A DNA stretch of 64,000 bases from Metaphire vulgaris (taxonomy: Eukaryota > Annelida > Clitellata > Crassiclitellata > Megascolecidae): the NCBI GenBank assembly GCA_018105865.1, contig CM030851.1, positions 11,754,828 through 11,818,827 on the forward strand, read 5' to 3'. The position numbers and the translations under genes are program-made. A model generated the notes under the pieces. That model was not told the origin of the DNA. It ran no database searches and saw only the letters and a program-made list of their open reading frames with translations. Of this stretch, positions 1 through 25,479 are shown in pieces (the stretch's first letter is position 1; each line of letters starts with the position of its first letter).

Positions 1-447
1 TTATTCCTACAACTGTTCAGATTTGATCAACAGTTTTGCGGCTGAATGTGAAGTGACTGACTTTCAGACATTGTGAAAAAGCCACTTAAAAGTTTATGTT
101 AGGCCCTAAATAAGAGCATGGATTTGAATTTTTTTATCCTAAGACATATAAATGAAATTTAAACTTTAAAAAATCAGAATGTGTGGTATGCAAATACGTC
201 CAATTTACATGCTGATTACTTGTACATCTCCTAATTTCATGTGTCATAAGTATTGTACTTCTTTGTTTCTGTGGTTGTCCTTCCCTTTTATTATGCATCA
301 TATGCATACATATTTGAAGATTCATTCAGATTTTTATTATTTTTCTAAGGCTTTTAAACTCGACTGGCATTTTTATTGTATTAGTATGCTGATGTTACCA
401 CTGTGATATTTCTATGAAAGTTGAACTTGTCTTAACAAATTGAATAG

Positions 448-11902
<11,455 letters not shown>

Positions 11903-12121
11903 AAGTGTTCCTCGTTGATTATGGAGCCACCTAATACCAGAAACCTTTCCAGTGGAAAATGAAATGAAGTGTTTTATACGTGTATTTCATTATTTGAGCA
12001 ATTTCAGTCAGCAGAAATTAAAAAGCAGTGCTGAGCAACACAAGAGTATCGCATGATAAGGAAAGTGATTTAGTATAACTTTGACACTCCAGTTTGGGAC
12101 AGTGTGTATGCATGTTAGATA

Positions 12122-12257
12122 CAGTGGAATCTTGTTATAATGAACTTATAGCTGAGAATGGATAGATATGGTAGGGTGTACATGTTCCTTGCTGCACAAT
12201 TGGTACCGTGGACAGGCCTGCTCTATCACAGAAGTTCATCTTAGCAGGATTTGACTG
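12122..12257. mobile_element. TA-flanked MITE, pogo/Tigger-like
   Basis: Ends CAGTGGAATCTTGTTATAA and a matching inverted GGATTTGACTG are flanked by TA at 12120 and 12258. The shape and TA target fit Tc1-mariner/pogo relatives. The interior is non-coding. Confidence 0.6.
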
Positions 12258-13560
12258 TATTAAGACTGCCAGATATCTTGGTAGATGTTGATCTTGGGCT
12301 TTTATATAAATTCAAGGCTTAGACTTTGCTTATAAAATGCACTTCTAGCAGGCTTTGAAGATGATCAAGACTTTAGATAATTAACAAATTCTGCTGGAAT
12401 GTGTAAATTTGAAAATAAGTGAAATAATGTATTATGGAGGAAGTCCATTGTGGAAGCATCAAAACTGCCTTAGTTGTTTTTCTGGTTGTATATATTCCTA
12501 ATACTTGTGTTCCTATGTTTTATGTGTTGCAAATATATTAATTTTGTCAAAAAATTAATTTAAAATACGCATTAATTTAGTCATTGTGTGCCTTCTATGT
12601 ACAGGACATGTATAGGTGCGTGAAACCTTTCTGTTGCTGACTCAGTAAAATATACATTGCTAGAATAATCAATGTAAATTTTACATGTACAGAATACACT
12701 ATGATAAAGACAACGCAGTCCTAAAATATACGAGTAGATGTAAGATAATTGTCTGTGAATTTCATATTGTTGACAGAATAGTCGATATGACATTTGCAGA
12801 CTTGTGTTACATCTATGTTTTTATGGCCGCATTGTCTTTATCACAGTGTATTCTTTATGAGCGGTGGGATTCGTTTTTTGTCAGCTTTTCATTCATGTTA
12901 GAGCTCGAATCAGTGAATGATTGAAAATTGAAATACTTATGTGCTCTTTGTTTTGTTTCTTACAATTCTTGGTGAGTGAATGAATTGCTTTGAAACTCTT
13001 TTTCTTTCTTGATTGATATTGAGGTTTATCTGACCTATGGATTTTTAACCATGGACGTGATTTTTGATTCTCCAAAGCGACCGTCAACGGATGCTAGATG
13101 CATTATTTAAGTGATGCTAATGGAGAAGTTTCTGATTGATTTATTAATACAGTAATATTATTTTTTAACTGATATGTTGTCATTGAATAGCCTATTCTTT
13201 AGGCCTATTGCTGATAATTATATGCAGCTTTTGGCAATGATATCATAGAGTTGTGGCACCAAGAATTTTGAAATAGTGTCAGCTTGAAAACACCAATTTT
13301 CAGTGTGGAGGTGATAATCAAATAAGTAATTGTCACAAGTTGTTTTTTTTTTGGAAGGGTGGTGAAGTGACTATCATGGGAGCTAGGCCTGATACTGTAT
13401 GTATAAGTGACTGGTGGTGATGATCTAATATTGGAAACCTGAAGTGCATGTGTATGCAGCAGGCCTATAACTTAAATAATGCAATAAAAGATAAATGTAC
13501 GACTATCGTTATATAAACAGTGTTTTGAAGTAGGGACAGGTACTTCTAAAAAAATTGTGA

Positions 13561-13680
13561 CCTTAAAACTTGGCACAATTTAAAGTGGCTGAAGAGGCGT
13601 TACTGTCCACGTGAAAGCCACTAGGGGCACTAATGGGGCTCGAACCCAGTGTTTACGTTCTATAAGCCTAGACGGAAATG
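13561..13680 (-). mobile_element. tRNA-derived SINE copy
   Basis: On the minus strand it reads GGGTTCGAGCCCC (B-box-like), then CCTAGTGGCTTTCAC, then a tail with GCCACTTTAAAT. The same order occurs at 45145 and 20172. Confidence 0.65.
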
Positions 13681-14968
13681 TGAACGGTGAATACGAAGAT
13701 GTGAGCAACGGAGGGTTAATGAAAGGATTTAAAAGCAAAAACAGTTAAATAGTAGTTAAGTCAATGCACTATGAGTTGAATAAATTTCAGTTCAGTTCTG
13801 AGTTAAGTCAAGAGAGCGTGGATAGTTAAGTGAGAAGTCAAATGTAGTCAAGTCCGTGAACCAATTGAAAAACATGGAAGTGAAAAATGAGGTAGGGGAA
13901 GGAGTTGACAGGAACTGGAAGAAACATTATAGGAGGTAGAAAATAAGGTTTTATGGAATGGAATAACAACCTAGACTCACTGCCCTTTGGATGTTGACTA
14001 TTGCCTGGCTGATCATATACCTTTCCCATAGCTATTTCAAGAAAGGCTGAGCGCCTAAGAATGAGCAGCTACTATTGTGCTGTAACCAAGATTTTACTTA
14101 CTTAATTTACTAGTAACATGTTTGCTTACTTACATTAGGATAGGATTTATTATTTACATTATGCGCTGAGTTTTCTATAAAATACATTGTGGGCAACACT
14201 AATTAATCTTTGGGACTTTGATGTTTTGCAACCTTTGTAAAGAACAAAGTATTGGGTTAATTATTTTATAATTAAAAGTAATTAATTACCGGCTATTGCA
14301 TATTATTTATATAGGCTAATAGATTTTGCGCGAAAGTAGTCTTAGTTGAAAAACTAAAGCAGAGGTTAGTCGGATCAAGATTAAACAACTTCTATAGCGC
14401 CTTTATGTATATAGCATTGGCGTAAATCGTGAAATCCTATCCTTACTGGAATTATGTAGCGCCTCTCGTTTTACAATATTGAGTAGTTCTGGAATGAAGG
14501 ATACAAATTCATTATGTGCAAGACAGGTGTTGTCAGCTATTAAGCAATATTTGCTGCAAAGTTATTGCTTGACATAGGTTGTTTGTTTCATTATTGGTTA
14601 GCAGTTTTTGCCTTATTTTTATGGTAGAATATGTATCCAGTGGAGCATCGTTAGAATGTTGACAAATTGGCCAGGCTAGGAATTTTTGGAGCTTTAATTG
14701 GCTAAAGGATTTAGGGTAGTTATATTCTAATAATAAAAAATTATTTCAGTAGTAGCTTTATTATAGAAGTACTGTGGCATTGAATGAAAAAGTTCATTTC
14801 AAATGAGTATTTGAGGTGTTTGTGTATTCCATATCAAATCCATTGTTTTTTCTCTTTCAGGTGTGATACTATCGGTACAAAGTGCAAACCAAAATCATAT
14901 TTGCTTCAGACTAATATAAATATAAATAAGTCCAACGAATTGTGATGCTGTAATTTGAACACTGTCTG

Positions 14969-15307
14969 ATGGATGTTCATTCTAAGAGCACAATGGGCAG
15001 AAAGTCCAAGCTTTTGATAGCCATCGCTCTCATTGTGTTACTTTTGACTTGCTACTTCTGCTGGGAGATACTTCTTCAGGAACGGGTAATTCTTGACATT
15101 CTGCGCATGGGACCAACCAAGGGCTCCACGAGACAGATCGAGCCCGGAAGCGATCACCTTGAAGAAGTTGTGGAAAACTGGTTTGAGAAGAAGCAGCAGA
15201 TAAGCGTCCATACTGGTGACGTAAATTCGACGAGCTGGGAATCTACCGAAAACCTTGTGAGCCATATAAAATACCACAGAACAAATTCAACGGCAAGGAA
15301 AACTTGA
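14969..15307 (+). CDS. Unrecognised single-pass membrane protein (112 residues) or first exon of a longer one
   Basis: I do not recognise this protein. It starts at an ATG with a basic stretch (MGRKSK, residues 9-14) followed by a strongly hydrophobic segment (about residues 15-34, LLIAIALIVLLLTCYFCW), a typical type II signal anchor. The hydrophilic tail contains NST sites. A good acceptor (TCTCTTTCAG) lies at 14861, so 14862 onward may be an exon with a short 5' UTR. GTGAGC at 15257 could be a donor, in which case the stop at 15307 would not be used. No matching downstream exon is evident before 30 kb. It may be a real small gene or a chance ORF. Confidence 0.4.
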   Translation: MDVHSKSTMGRKSKLLIAIALIVLLLTCYFCWEILLQERVILDILRMGPTKGSTRQIEPGSDHLEEVVENWFEKKQQISVHTGDVNSTSWESTENLVSHIKYHRTNSTARKT

Positions 15308-15507
15308 CTTTAGAGGAGCTGCTATGTTAGAGATATCAGTGCGATTCTGTGAAACTTAATTGACTGAGTTGTTTTGATTGTCGTCTGTGTGTAATTTATT
15401 GTCTTGAAAAGGAGGCCATAATTATTATCAATTAATTACAATGGCAGGCCATACTGTATTTAATCGCTATATTAGCCATGCATGATTATTGTCATTATTT
15501 CAAATTA

Positions 15508-15997
15508 GGGCCATCCATAAAGTACAGCATACTATTTTTTTTTAGTTTTTTACCCCTCCCCCCTTGTCACAAAATATCACAAATCTTCGACCCCCTCTTA
15601 AAGTACATCCCAAATCTCGGACCCCCACTAAAGCGTCGTCAATAAATTATGTCGTGCAGGTTTTCTCTTTAATAAATTTGAGTTTCTCGTTAAATTTTCA
15701 GCAGCGAAACAGAGCTATTCAACTTCCGGCAATGCTGGCAAATGTACAGTAATTGGGATTCAAAATTCCATGTACAGAGTACCTTAGCATAATGTAATTA
15801 CTATACACCAGTGACATCTTTTTAGAATGCGTCCATAAAAAAGGAAAGTAAATTATTAACGTACACTGTATATTTCAGGTTTTCTATGTACGGAAAGTGT
15901 GACATCACAATGACCTTTACCTACCTCCTCTGTCACAAACTGTCCCACTTTCTAGACTCCCTCCCACCCTAGAGTGCCATACTTTATGGATGACCCC
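15508..15997. mobile_element. PIF/Harbinger-like MITE
   Basis: A 490-bp element with ends GGGCCATCCATAAAGTAC and the inverse ATACTTTATGGATGACCCC, flanked by TTA at 15505-15507 and 15998-16000. A 3-bp TWA target and a GGG start fit PIF/Harbinger. A related fragment lies at about 23566-23640. Confidence 0.7.
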
Positions 15998-16785
15998 TTA
16001 TATAGCTGTATAATTTGCTGCACTTTGGCATAAACTGAACTGGCATCAACTGAAATTAATTAACTTAACCGTACTGTAAATGCCAAACCCTTGCGTGATG
16101 AATATTATTTGTTATGGAATGACTTTATTAGTTGCTTGGTTTGTATTTGAAGAATTGGGATACTGTATGTAATTTTTCTCAGTAAGCATTTGTGCTTAAA
16201 TGTCGTCTACAAAATGTCATTCATTATGGCAGGGTGGATTTCTTTATTAATGGGATTTGCATTAAAATATGTATGGACCCTAGTCTCCTAAACAAAGAAT
16301 TGATATGCATAATTTGTTCATTATGAATAATGTTCTGAAAGTGCTTTCATATTGATGAATTAACTCTAAATCTTATCATTTTTGTGACTTAAGATAGTAA
16401 CTTCTATAATTAATAGTTAATAATAATAATAATAATAGTTTAATAATTCTTTAGACACAAGTGCATTATAAGTCTTTTATTCGGTGAAGATGCAACTCTT
16501 TTATCACAGACTAACTCTTACACAATTCAGCTTAGTAATTAGTATGAATATTTACAGAAAACGTTGCTAAATTACACGTGTGTACACAGGTCGATTCAAT
16601 ACATAATATAATACAATACAATATAATTCAATACAAGCATATAAGTTATTATTTATTAACTTATTAAGTTAGCAAATGTGTGAAAAATAACGCAGCATTG
16701 AACACAGAAACTTTACACGATAAAGAACACAAGGAAATTGGCAATGGTAATGAGGACATAGCAATGTTTAATCTGGACTCCAGGG

Positions 16786-16962
16786 CAGTGGCGGCTCTAG
16801 GATTTGGCAAGTGGGGGGGGGCGTTGGGGTGGCAACTTCTAATCATGGGGGCCAACCATTTGTTGTTTAATGTATGTAGCATTGAGTATAGGGTCCCAAC
16901 TGGGGGGCCAGGCACTCGATAGGGGGCACGGGCCCCTCTGGCCCCCCGGTGGAGCCGCCACT

Positions 16963-16963
<1 letters not shown>
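16786..16963 (+). mobile_element. hAT-type MITE, CAGTGGCGGCTC family
   Basis: Full-length 178-bp copy with ends CAGTGGCGGCTC and GAGCCGCCACTG. No target duplication is visible because the 3' flank is a TC microsatellite. Confidence 0.8.

Positions 16964-17027
<64 letters not shown>
16964..17027. repeat. (CT)n microsatellite
   Basis: About 32 CT units directly abutting the MITE end at 16963. Confidence 0.95.
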
Positions 17028-17031
<4 letters not shown>

Positions 17032-17168
17032 GATTTTGTTACATTTTATTTTTGCAGATGGAAAAGAACGTGGCCGTATAGGATTTTCTAGAAACGTGTA
17101 CATAATATTTCCTATCGGAAAAATAAATTATTTTGCTCAGAAAAAAGCACCCCGTCGTTATAACATAT

Positions 17169-19075
<1,907 letters not shown>

Positions 19076-19559
19076 CTCTATAATAATAGGCCTATAAAAC
19101 GCAGTTTCTTCAATGAGCTATTTTAAAACAGGGCTCGAAAGTTACAACAAGTCCGACACTTAGTTGCGAAATGTTAGCGACGGCGGCCTATAGTGCGTGG
19201 CCTTTTATACGAGTCGGTTACGTTATTAGGCCTATATAGGCCGACTGGCTTTGTTAGCCTGCTATTATAGCCTGTCCGTTCATTGCGTTGGACTGCTACG
19301 TCGTCCTGACTAACCGGATACCACGTTGATAAAATGTCTTCGCGCCTGTTGCTCTGGCGGCCGTGAACAAACCAGTACTCGGAAAGGCAGGGGATAGTGT
19401 CGATCTATGTCTGCTTAAGATATAGCCTACTCGGTATTTGCAGATGAGTAAACAACACGTCCGGTTTCAAATTACCGAATGCAGTAACAATAATTAGTTG
19501 ACTGATCTGGGAGCGGCGTGAGAACAGACCAGAGCATTCCTTACTCTTTTCCGACCCCG

Positions 19560-19567
19560 TATATATA
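19560..19567 (-). promoter_or_regulatory. Probable TATA box of the DDIT4 homologue
   Basis: On the minus strand the motif is CTATATATACGGGG, about 485 bp upstream of the start codon, which would give a 5' UTR near 450 bp. Position and strand fit; there is no transcript evidence. Confidence 0.4.
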
Positions 19568-19801
19568 GAGTCAGCTGGGTCCTTCGTTATTAGAGGAAAT
19601 CCGATCCGTGGATGCATGCAGACTTGCAGAGGCATCTCTGGGTCAGACTCGGTGACTGAAAATGCGCAGTGATCAACGAGACATTATTAAGCTTAAATCA
19701 TCATTTAGCCTAGTAGACCTATGAGACAGGTGGTCTAAATTTTTGCCGTGCGTTTGAAATTCCTAAGTCAATCGATGGCAGAGCGGGTTACGCCCCGAAG
19801 C

Positions 19802-20171
19802 CAGGGGCGTAGCGACGGGGGGTATATCGGTATATATACTAACAAACAAAGTGGAAATGCCAAAAAAGATTTTTACAATGAAGGAGTATGATCTGAAACT
19901 GTTCAAGAAACGGGTTGGGAGACATAAACAGCATTTTTTTAGTGCAAGAGTGGTGGACAGATGGAATGAACTGGTTATAGTAACGGCTTTAAAATAAACC
20001 TCAGGTTTAGGATATTAGATTGGACGGGAGATGGTTCTCATAGTCCCACTGAACCAAAATATTTATATATATTATATATATACCCCAAAAAAAAAAAATC
20101 AGTCTACTCAAGTTTTTTTATTCATGCGATTTGCTGCGGTTTATATGGTTTATAGTTAAGATTTATACCCA
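19802..20171. mobile_element. hAT-type MITE (CAGGGGCGTAGC family) inserted in a SINE
   Basis: Begins CAGGGGCGTAGCGACGGGG. The 3' end is degenerate. Flanks CCCGAAGC and CCCAGAGC match at 6 of 8 positions. Confidence 0.5.
19863..19997 (+). mobile_element. LINE fragment: reverse transcriptase C-terminus
   Basis: An open stretch ending in TAA at 19995-19997 codes EYDLKLFKKRVG, then HFFSARVVDRWNEL, the usual end of CR1/L2-like LINE ORF2 proteins. It lies within the MITE at 19802-20171 and so probably inserted into it. Confidence 0.75.
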
Positions 20172-20341
20172 CCCAGAGCAGCAGGCTGACGGAGCGACGT
20201 CGTTCAAGCCCCGTTAGCGCCCCTAGTGACCTTCACACAGGCTGTAATGCCATAGTTCCTAAGCCACTCTAAATCACGGCATGATATGGTAAGACTTCTA
20301 TAGCGATAGATCGAGGGACAGACCTAGCGGACCATATGAGC

Positions 20342-20817
20342 CAGTGGCTGCTCCACATCGGGGATCCGGAGGCCCGTGTGCCCCGGATTGAATGCTTCCC
20401 CCAGTGGCCCTCCAGGGACGTCATTTGGGGGGGCATGGGGGGGGGGCATTTGCCCCCCTGATTTTGAGGGGAAAAATTTTTTCTTGTGTTATTTAGTATT
20501 TAGTTTTTTACATGTCCTAAATGGTTAAAATGAGCGCCTGATATGATGTATATGATGTGGAGTAGTCTAGTCTGAAAAGTAACTAACCGTTATAAACGGC
20601 TGACGAGCAAAAAAAGGTCGTCAACTTTTTCGCAAACTTGTAACTTGTCAGGTCAAAAGTGTTTTGCCCCTGAAAAACAGTGAAATGACGTCTCTGTGGC
20701 CCTCCTGTTGGGACCCTACACATACTACTACATACCTAGCAACAAATAGTTGGCCCCCATGCCTAGAAGTTTCTACTCCCCCACTTGTCAAGTCCTGGAG
20801 CCGCCACAGCCACGAAC
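20342..20817 (-). mobile_element. hAT-type MITE, CAGTGGCGGCTC family, interrupted
   Basis: Minus-oriented copy with ends CAGTGGCTGCTCC and GGAGCCGCCAC and typical interior words (TTGGGACCCTA, CAACAAATAGTTGGCCCCC). It is split by the element at 20413-20696. Confidence 0.8.
20413..20696. mobile_element. hAT-type MITE, CAGGGACGTCATTT family, nested
   Basis: 284 bp with ends CAGGGACGTCATTT and AAATGACGTCTCTG. A perfect 8-bp duplication TGGCCCTC lies at 20405-20412 and 20697-20704. Removing one duplication and the element restores the host MITE. Confidence 0.9.
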
Positions 20818-21058
20818 CCCAAGTCCACCCCTAAAGGATTTATATTTTCTTATTTTTTTCGTGTTGGCGAAAGTCGAGAAGTTAGACATGGATAGAGGAA
20901 CAACTGCACCAGACACGCGTGTTTGATTTAATTATAAAGCCCAAGCTTATAATTGCCTGTCATATTCTCAGAACCTGTGCGCTGGCTCCTTTCTTCGAAT
21001 AGTCCAGTCCAACATCAGCATTCCAGAAGACCACAAGGCAAACAAACTGAATGGATTG

Positions 21059-21393
21059 CAATGCTGTAGCCAAGAGGGAATTTGGGGGTTAGACCCTAAT
21101 AGACTCCCTTGGCTGCCGACGAAACATTTTTTCACGTGTTTCCATAAATTTGTTATTTTCGGATGCGGTTTTGGGGTCAAACCCCCTTGGCTGCCGACCA
21201 AAAATTTATAAGCGCTATATAATGTAAAGATGTAAAGGTGTAAGGGTTAACGACCTTTTTGCTTTTCAGCATCTGCAAAGGAAAAATGCAGAAAGGAAAA
21301 TGAGGATGACCTTTTTGCTTGTCAAGATTTGATTTTTCGGAGTTGATTACGGTAAAATCAAACCCCCTTTCGGAAATCCTGGCTACGCCACTG
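21059..21393. mobile_element. hAT-like MITE, CAGTGGCGTAGCC family
   Basis: Ends CAATGCTGTAGCC and GGCTACGCCACTG, with interior similar to 40658-41005 (TTGGCTGCCGA, GACCTTTTTGCTTGTCA). No clear target duplication. Confidence 0.65.
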
Positions 21394-21579
21394 ACATTGG
21401 ATGAAATATCTTTGTTACGACCCACTGATGAGTGATGATACCATGACAGGAATGCGACTGTTTGAGAAAGGGAAAGTGATGAAGGGATGGGTCTAAGCTG
21501 AAAATAAAAAAAGTTGCACTCGTTTCCGAAACCGAGGCTAATAGAAATAATCCTCACACTGTAGGCCTGTAGGTCTTCT

Positions 21580-21672
21580 CCGCAATTTCCAAAAGGTGGG
21601 TCCCTGAATTTTTATTTTGCTGGTGGACCCGGTACACATGTACCAGTTGTACCGTCGTAAATCCGCCACTGC
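21580..21672. mobile_element. Fragment of the CAGTGGCGGATTTAC family
   Basis: Contains TTTTGCTGGTGGACCCGG, GTACCAGTTGTACCG and the end GTAAATCCGCCACTG, matching parts of the outer element at 40634-41374. Confidence 0.55.
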
Positions 21673-22091
21673 TATCTCTGTAGCCTACTATAGATCACGT
21701 CTTGGTGTAATTTAGGCGTAGACCCTGCCTACGTAAACATCTAGCAGCTGATGATGGGTCATATGGACTATATTTCCATTCACGTTTAGTCTTCAGTGTT
21801 CAGTGATGGGTTACGGAAATAGGCCTTGGCCTAGGCCTATAGGCAGACGTCAAGCTTCAGCCTATAATTCGTTGAAACAGGCGGTGTGTGTACCTGTAGG
21901 CCTACACATTCTGCAGGAACCGATAAGAAAAAGTTTATTCAAAAGTTTTACGTACGAACGTATTTTTTTAGCTTCCATTCCATTTAGCGCTATTGTCGCG
22001 TTGTTCTTCTTCAGTTGAGGCTTAAATTCAGCGACATTGCCACTACGTCCCTGAGGAGGTCTGTGTAAAACGAAGATGACAGCCTATATAT

Positions 22092-22240
22092 AGACCAGAG
22101 GCGTAGCGACGGGGGTGTATCGGTATATATACCCTCCAGAAATCAGACTACCTTAAAATTTTTACTGTTTTTTAAATATTTTCAATGTTTTTAAAGATCT
22201 ATAACCCCAAATCACATTATACCCCAAATCAAATTAATCA
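22092..22240. mobile_element. Truncated CAGGGGCGTAGC-family MITE
   Basis: Starts CAGAGGCGTAGCGACGGGG and shares CAGACTACCTTAAA and ATATTTTCAATG-type words in inverse to the copy at 1752. The far end is missing. Confidence 0.6.
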
Positions 22241-22933
22241 ATCAATGCCAAAATTTCAGTCGCTGTATATTATAGGCCTACGAACTCTTTAAACTTTCTA
22301 AGGGCAATCAAATTGGTTTCGTTTAAACGACTTCAGTTCCAATTAACCTAAAGAATTTGATTGTTAATCTCCCCTTTTGCTCACGACGTGATAGGCCTAG
22401 GCCTATATTTTATCGGTGTCCAAGCTCGCACCAAATACGATCAACGCGGAGAGTGTTAATTGGCGTAAACTTAGATGAAAAAATGGAGGCCTAACCTCTA
22501 TACTTTCACCTTTCCTATATGGTAGTCCATCAAAAGTTGGCGGCTCGAGCCCAGGTCTAAGGTTTGGCAAGTCCATCAAAACCATTTGTTGTTTAATGTA
22601 TTTAGCATTAAGGGGTCCCAACTGCCTGGGGGCCAGGCACTCAATAAGTTCAGCCTATAGGCCAATGGGACGCCAATGGGGGCACTGCTAGTCTTTGACT
22701 TTTTAATTTGTCGATGATGGTGAAATTGAAAATGGTGATGCTATTTTTCCCTTTAGGCCTATATGTAGGCCCTATGCCGTTGTTATTCTCTGTTCTACGT
22801 TTGAACAGGCACTCGTAATGTGTGGAGTAGGCTAGAAGTGAAAGGATGTAGTGAATTTACACAATGTCAATTCTAAATCACAGACAAGACAGGCAGCTGG
22901 CAGCAAATTGTTTACTAAACCTGCTGTAGGGAC

Positions 22934-23171
22934 CATGGAGGTATTATCCCAGGGGACGGCATTACGTCATTTTTAGCCCAGGCTGCGTGAAGCCAGTAGC
23001 GCGTAGGCTAAATATAGTATCTCCCTGGTTAGCGGCCATCTTGGTAGACCCGAATCATGTATTTAGCGGCCATCTTGGTAGACCCAAACTGTGGCTGCCG
23101 TCTGGGAATTTCCCAACTAGTCGGCTTCACCGAAATGACGTAATGCCGTCTCCAGAGATAATACATCCATG
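22934..23171. mobile_element. hAT-type MITE with 40-bp inverted ends, CATGGAGGTATTATC family
   Basis: Ends CATGGAGGTATTATCCC and GATAATACATCCATG are inverted over about 40 bp and include GACGGCATTACGTCATTT. A perfect 8-bp duplication GTAGGGAC lies at 22926-22933 and 23172-23179. Inside, GCGGCCATCTTGGTAGACCC occurs twice in tandem. Confidence 0.85.
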
Positions 23172-23922
23172 GTAGGGACACAAAGACACCATGTTAATTA
23201 TAAAAGTTGAAAGATGCAGCGTTGAAGTTGTGAAATTTGAGCTGGGGGTTTGAGATTTTCATTAGACAGAAATTCAGTGAATGACAGAAACTGCATGCAC
23301 CCGATATGCGATTTTTGGGAGGGTTGCAAATTAAGTTAGGTGGAGCCCCGCGTGGAGGGCCAACATCCCCAACCCCCCGGCAACTTCAACACTACGGGGA
23401 TGTAAGTCTGAAGTAAACCAGTGTAACTGATAAACCACAGATAAATATGGCCTACTGTATGTCTCGCAGGGGGCCTAATTGTTGAATTTGCTCTGGTTAT
23501 CAGGAGATACAGGAGGAGTCTTTTGTCACGGGCAGGAAAGGAAACATGTTGATGGAGGTCCAAGGGGCTGTCCATAAATGACGTCACGCACTTAGGGAGG
23601 GGTCAAACTTTTGTGACGATCGACGAAAAGGGGTTTCCAGGAATGTGGCGTCACTTAATTTTGACTTAATACTAAATATTGTTATTAACACCGCGATGTT
23701 ATGAAAATACAAAGTTGAACGTATTTTAGGCTACACTTATAGTCATCATATTTAATTTTTTAAAGAAATCGAACAAGTTTCTAAATATCGTTTTAACTAT
23801 AATAATTACAATGAATATATCTTCAAACGAATTCATGACAATGCCTACTTCGTTCAAGAAATACAGTGTAAGTGATTTGAAACACTAATTTTGACATTAG
23901 AAATACCGATGTTGTTGTTGTT

Positions 23923-23924
23923 GT

Positions 23925-23997
<73 letters not shown>
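23923..23997. repeat. (AGC)n microsatellite
   Basis: About 25 AGC units next to TTG units. No splice context supports a coding role on either strand. Confidence 0.95.
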
Positions 23998-23998
<1 letters not shown>

Positions 23999-24261
23999 AA
24001 CAGCATTTTACTAGTGGGTGCGTAGTAGATGGCCTTTTCGTCGTACGATTTCGCTTTACGGCCAAATGCTGCAGCTGCTTTCGCCTCCACAAATTGAGAC
24101 CGAGCTGGGACCCTGAGTGTTAGCCACATGCTATGCCATTAAATGAACATTAACACGGTGTGGTCTGAGACTCTGAGTTCCAGAGGTCGAAAGTAGCTAG
24201 TTAATCAATAAAAACACACAACACGCCATCCAAACCGAAGATCAGAATTATTGTTCAACAG

Positions 24262-24436
24262 ATGTGCTTGACGGTGCATTCGCCAGGTGGCGTCGGCGGC
24301 CGAAGTTATAACCGATGTTCCGTGTTATTTTGGAAAGATACCACAACGTGACAACGTCCTCAAGTCTAACGCTGCTAACAATGGAGTCTCAGGGCGTCTA
24401 TTCGGTCGAATAACGACTCTCCAGCGTTATTCCAAA
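24262..24436 (+). other. Possible non-coding first exon or promoter region of the SLC16 gene
   Basis: A CG-richer stretch ends at a good donor (TTCCAAAG|GTGAGG, 24436/24437). The SLC16 start codon lies in an exon beginning at 30316 after an acceptor, so at least one upstream non-coding exon is expected; this is the best candidate I can see. Inference only. Confidence 0.25.
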
Positions 24437-25479
24437 GGTGAGGAGACCCGGAGACTTCGATTCCCGTTTCGTCTTTGCGATTATTCGCTGTAACTGCGTC
24501 GATCGATGCCATTTAATTGTGAGTTTAACAATTTTTTGGACAGACTTCTTGCTGTTGATAAAGGCAACGCACATGTGTTTATGTTTTCCATTTAACGCTG
24601 TACTTTCTGGACCCGTGATTCATGTGATCCGGGACCTGTATGAATTTGGAAATTTTGGAGTACCACCGAATGATGCTTTTGAGTGTTTGAACTGGTGCTA
24701 TAGAAGTTCATTGTTATTATCGATTGTAGGACTGAGGAAATTTTGTGAAGTCTTGTCGCGGTCTGATGTGTGTTTATGCGTTGGGAGGCAGGGTCTGTTC
24801 CCCCAACTGAAGCCTTCAAGGATCACAGATCACAAAGGGTGAGTTAAGCTCAACAAGCCTGTACTTGTGATATCTAAGGTACTGCATTGGATACTGGTTC
24901 TCAAGGGGTCCAGTTTGATTTGATTAAGAAATTTTTCGTTTCTGCTTTTACTGCTGTTTTAATTATTTTGAAAATAACATGCAGTGAATGAATGACATTT
25001 AAAAAAAATAGATATAAAAATCAAAATTAGACAGTTGCCATTTCTTGCACCAAAGCATGTGAGCCTATAATGGTGATATGATGGGTAATTTTGGCATTAT
25101 TCGGATCCTACTTCAGAGTGACTATCATTTGACACCAAGTGTAATGTCATTGTAGAAGTTTGCTCTCTCTTTCTCTAGTTAGAATTTTACACATTTTACT
25201 GCAATTTATATGGTCTTGATTATAAGTTTTAAGCTTGTGAGTGTTAATGATTAAAACAATAGGTTTGGTGGTTTGTTGATGAGAGATTTTCATTTCCTTT
25301 GAAATTTCATATTGTACTGTATTGTATTGGTTACAGTACATTAAACCAAGGACAGGGCATTGATCTGGTTCCAGAGTGATGTTTGTCTCACATTTTTTTG
25401 TCTTATTTTTCAGTTCATGATTGATGCATAAATGTTACTGTTGAATCTACCGATGTGACATATTCTGTAGGATTGTTTG

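Larger units (their letters stand above)
11903..14861. other. Cullin 3' UTR and gene-free spacer
   Basis: No supported coding region. Apart from the MITE at 12122 and the SINE copy at 13561 I see only AT-rich unique-looking sequence. AATAAA-like signals are too frequent to choose a polyadenylation site. Confidence 0.6.
19774..20285 (+). mobile_element. tRNA-derived SINE interrupted by a MITE
   Basis: The 5' part (19774-19801) has the A-box-like GGCAGAGCGGGTTAC. The 3' part resumes at about 20172 with GGCTGACGGAGCGACGT, a B-box-like GTTCAAGCCCC, CCCCTAGTGACCTTCAC and GCCACTCTAAATCACG. An uninterrupted relative at 45145 shows both parts are contiguous. The gap is filled by the element at 19802-20171. 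Confidence 0.65.

Noticed and set aside
23823..24129. Poly-Ala and poly-Cys ORFs on the minus strand
   Set aside because: Caused by the AGC repeat; no conserved flanking sequence.
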